Assembly (NCBI GenBank): GCA_028710495.1
Contig: JAQUST010000009.1
Coordinates: 24,552-58,509, forward strand
Direction of reading: 5' to 3'
DNA length: 33,958 nucleotides
Source of the DNA: Clostridia bacterium
Lineage (GTDB): Bacteria; Bacillota; Clostridia; Christensenellales; CAG-917
Shown here: piece by piece, positions 32,701 to 33,958 of the stretch
Layout: each line of letters starts with the position of its first letter
Numbering within the stretch: the stretch's first letter is position 1
Program-made: the position numbers and the translations under genes
Notes under the pieces: generated by a model
What the model saw: the letters and a program-made list of their open reading frames with translations, nothing else
Told to the model about the DNA's origin: nothing
Database searches by the model: none

Positions 32701-33403
32701 TGTCAACACCTACAATGCATACGCAGGCGGATTTGTCGGAGTCAACAAGGGAACGGTCAGCGGAACAAATTCAACCACTGCAACGGTAAGCGCAGTCACA
32801 AACAATGCGTATATCAATCTATATGTTGGCGGATTTGCAGCACTCAATGAAGGCACAATCACAGGCTCAAGCTCAGCATACGGCACACCGACAGCGAGAA
32901 ACACCAACAGCGTAAATTTCTCTGAAACTTATTCTGCAGGCTTGGTTGCAATCAACAATGCAACAATAAGCGGCGCATATGTTTATGGAAGCTACACATT
33001 GGTCAGCGAGAAGCAAGGTGGATTGGTTGCAGAAAACAACGGCAACATCAACAATTCAAAAGTTGCAGGTTCATTCACATTCACAGTTGACAATGTTGGC
33101 GGTATCGCAGGCGTAAACAATTCATCCATCACATCATGCTTTGCAAATTATATTACAATCAAAGCAAATGATGAAAACAACGTCGGCGGAATTGTTGGCA
33201 AGAACAACGAAGATGCTTCAGTCACAGGTTGCTCATCAACAGGAACCATCACAGGTGCTGATGATGTCGGCGGAGTAGTTGGCGAAAACGACAGCGATGG
33301 AATTATAAACACAAGCAGTTCAACCGCAAACTTGACAGCAACAAACAAAGGCATATTTGGTGTAGGCGCTGGCTCAACAGGCAGCATCTACGGAAACGAC
33401 TAA
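29750..33403 (+). CDS. Large surface lipoprotein with InlB-type and GLUG-like repeats
   Basis: The start at ATG 29750 follows GGGAGGAATT; the track's TTG start is 27 bases earlier and unlikely. The 1217-residue product has a lipoprotein signal ending LSVAVLAGC (Cys28), then an acidic/Pro-rich linker. Residues about 80-775 look like beta-rich domains I cannot name. Residues about 778-847 form one Listeria-Bacteroides (InlB B-type) repeat: FTINFNANGGTSVASI...RTGYIFAGWYYNG...VTVIAKW. From about 855 to the end, short beta-helix repeats of the GLUG kind recur (GLFGYVVKG, AGGFVGVNKGTVSG, VGGIAGVNNSSI, VGGIVGKNNEDASVTGC). This suggests an extended surface protein binding a host or polysaccharide ligand; ligand unknown. 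It is monocistronic, with its own promoter and terminator. Confidence 0.85.
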   Translation: MRKSNHGISLILVLVLVLVLSVAVLAGCNGLSIPGEDLNGDLGGGEVSDVVPGGDDVPADPTAPASIAPTVAPLAYSMQNSDESQMLECDEFVLFDITSSATITSENVGTFVEVIDRNGDLVAIQVNEYDGIYVIKRPDGESYIAGATYTINLLDEVAFFTGKSETLRSIKFTINKDYAADAVLQDGIVLVNPQNVSVLSAGLKDADNDIYGLRLELIVPYDVSSEAAAIERFAVGNLFVIAKSFDEVTADSTFGKVCSEPLTVQGGGTIVVVFDYVAPSMEEIYSALDIFVVEEVDCSEIAIDEEIAEAASASVRQSQMFYDFAEAVWMVSDEAKTAGIMDTVTGFLDNFKIATEIKHEGRGFALAFSIEYLSDADANGKCMYAKVAYGGNITYDIKAYAELDGTNFYYDYALIVNTDHTLTISIQWIDSESDTLVTNDEELAQKIADILADRTVLSGTIFGDAKAISKEFTVPLIQTLTYIIPNTPITINLDLNWFISFEIQAELYNETVITSVDTIGVRSVADENGDLVPEQYQTRVNTLSNDTMLFGTLTMATGVNADAYFSIVGMSKWLRVGIDARVGVYLELDGVFAKTEATDDNIKTAAGEFGWFVSAALEYKVFILSGKPVGVEAHGVIATFGQDIITLGWNSENSDTIVLDEIVNSLDTDTILTLSEIDLPAYESNKSYLTFVNPIEVDNTWTAMNTVYSVDDFDYSIATVGGVKVATMANGCVIVLSAESFETTMTMTLKADAGVSKTFTLSYTAPVVEEVVETPTELFTINFNANGGTSVASITEVEYLSATTLPTATTRTGYIFAGWYYNGVRIEDSIFTLTVASDVTVIAKWNQFYENAIYVSTAAQLKAVANDLDATYYLENDINLGGAEWTPIGTASEPFAGYFMGNNHKVYGFKITKAVANAGLFGYVVKGTQSNSIVNLNVSNATIGFTAEKMDVNAGIIAGVNENIISGCSVTSSSVSVTMKGSITVNTYNAYAGGFVGVNKGTVSGTNSTTATVSAVTNNAYINLYVGGFAALNEGTITGSSSAYGTPTARNTNSVNFSETYSAGLVAINNATISGAYVYGSYTLVSEKQGGLVAENNGNINNSKVAGSFTFTVDNVGGIAGVNNSSITSCFANYITIKANDENNVGGIVGKNNEDASVTGCSSTGTITGADDVGGVVGENDSDGIINTSSSTANLTATNKGIFGVGAGSTGSIYGND

Positions 33404-33434
33404 AAATCGTATTTGAAAAGCACTAAACAAAATC

Positions 33435-33463
33435 AAAAAGCGGACACATTGTGTCCGCTTTTT
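33435..33463 (+). terminator. Intrinsic terminator of the lipoprotein gene
   Basis: A perfect 13-bp stem AAAAAGCGGACAC / GTGTCCGCTTTTT with an ATT loop, 31 bases after the stop codon. Confidence 0.93.
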
Positions 33464-33958
33464 ATTTTGAAAAACCAACAATTTTATATTGTCTAAAGTG
33501 CTATATGTCAAAAGAACTTGGAAATCTCGCAAAGCCTGTAAAATTCGAAAAGTCGAAAATCCCGAAAAGCCCAAAAAAACAAAAAGTTTGCAAAGACAGA
33601 TAAGTAGAAGAGCTTCAAATGCTCAAAACTCAAAACTTCATAATCCTCAACACCCAAACTCCTTCAACACTCCAACGCCTCAACACTCCAAAAACCAAGC
33701 CCAAAATCTCCAACCCCGTAAGTCACTTTAGCACCTCCAACTCCTCCAATCCTCCAACTCCTCCAACTCCTCCAACTCCTCCAACTACTCCAACTCCTCC
33801 AATCCTCCAACTCCTCCAACTACTCCAACTACTCCAACTCCTCCAAACTCTTCCAAATCCCTCCAAACCCCTCCAAACTCCTCCAAATCCTCCAACTCCT
33901 CCAACTCCTCCAACTCCTTTAACTCCTCTAAGCTCTCCAACCCCTCAACAACCCACAA
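33464..33958. repeat. Low-complexity tail ending in a 9-bp CTCCAACTC-type repeat
   Basis: From about 33600 the forward strand is nearly G-free and built from ctccaa/ctcaa words. From 33734 it becomes a near-regular array of CTCCAACTC units (period 9 with slips) that reaches the window edge. On the reverse strand a frame entering at 33958 reads LEELKELEELEEL-like sequence and stops at 33785, but the register shifts inside the array; I treat it as a simple repeat, not a gene. The forward ORF at 33489 is also not convincing. Confidence 0.75.

Noticed and set aside
33489-33731. Forward ORF of 80 residues after the lipoprotein terminator
   Set aside because: Its second half is built from the low-complexity CAAC/CTCC text, there is no ribosome site, and composition matches the noncoding repeat.

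Overview
The window reads as one continuous piece of a low-GC Firmicutes chromosome, most likely an uncultured anaerobic Clostridia. The evidence is a full-length Spo0A (so at least a spore-former ancestry), a monoderm housekeeping set (lipoprotein-type YidC, Firmicutes-like rpmH-rnpA-yidD-yidC-khpB-mnmE-mnmG order, short ProRS with a C-terminal Cys domain), and strong AGGAGG-type ribosome binding sites. A Christensenellales-like lineage is only a guess. I see no rRNA, tRNA, CRISPR array, transposase or integrase.

Layout. (1) 1-2574: cysE and cysS, both forward, each behind an AT-rich spacer with short degenerate repeats. (2) 3010-8429: a reverse block with a geranylgeranyl-reductase-like FAD enzyme, a GNAT acetyltransferase, signal peptidase I, a large degenerate alpha/beta-hydrolase-like protein and uppP. 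(3) 8688-11715: ychF and argS, forward. (4) 11722-18296: a textbook sigma-A promoter followed by rpmH, rnpA, yidD, yidC, khpB(jag), mnmE and mnmG. dnaA is not upstream and rsmG is not downstream, so the usual origin-proximal cluster has been cut at both ends. (5) 18705-20808: spo0A (reverse), a repeat-rich divergent control region, a small basic protein, and an acidic double zinc-ribbon protein. (6) 21065-24883: a membrane-anchored metallophosphoesterase, then proS and ung, which are nearly fused. (7) 25149-27844: yhbY, a DUF896 gene, a small hypothetical gene, an intergenic island with two structured RNA-like repeats on the reverse strand, then rpsF-ssb-rpsR. (8) 28008-28962: an AT-rich two-ORF cassette bracketed by a 58-bp duplicated terminator. 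(9) 29596-33463: a large repeat-rich surface lipoprotein with its own promoter and terminator. (10) low-complexity sequence to the window end.

Most genes serve translation, tRNA modification, membrane insertion and cell-envelope maintenance. The most promising unexplained items are: a tandem pair of about 90-nt elements at 26353-26600, read on the reverse strand, each with a TATAAT box, a 5' hairpin, a closing stem around a UNCG-capped hairpin, and a U-rich end; the cassette at 28480-28869, where a secreted-peptide frame is open only if an A10 tract is read as A9; and an 11-bp helically phased repeat array upstream of spo0A. Many intergenic regions also carry locus-specific tandem repeats, and the minisatellite habit extends into the mnmE coding sequence. 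All calls come from reading the sequence and the supplied ORF translations; no database search was run.
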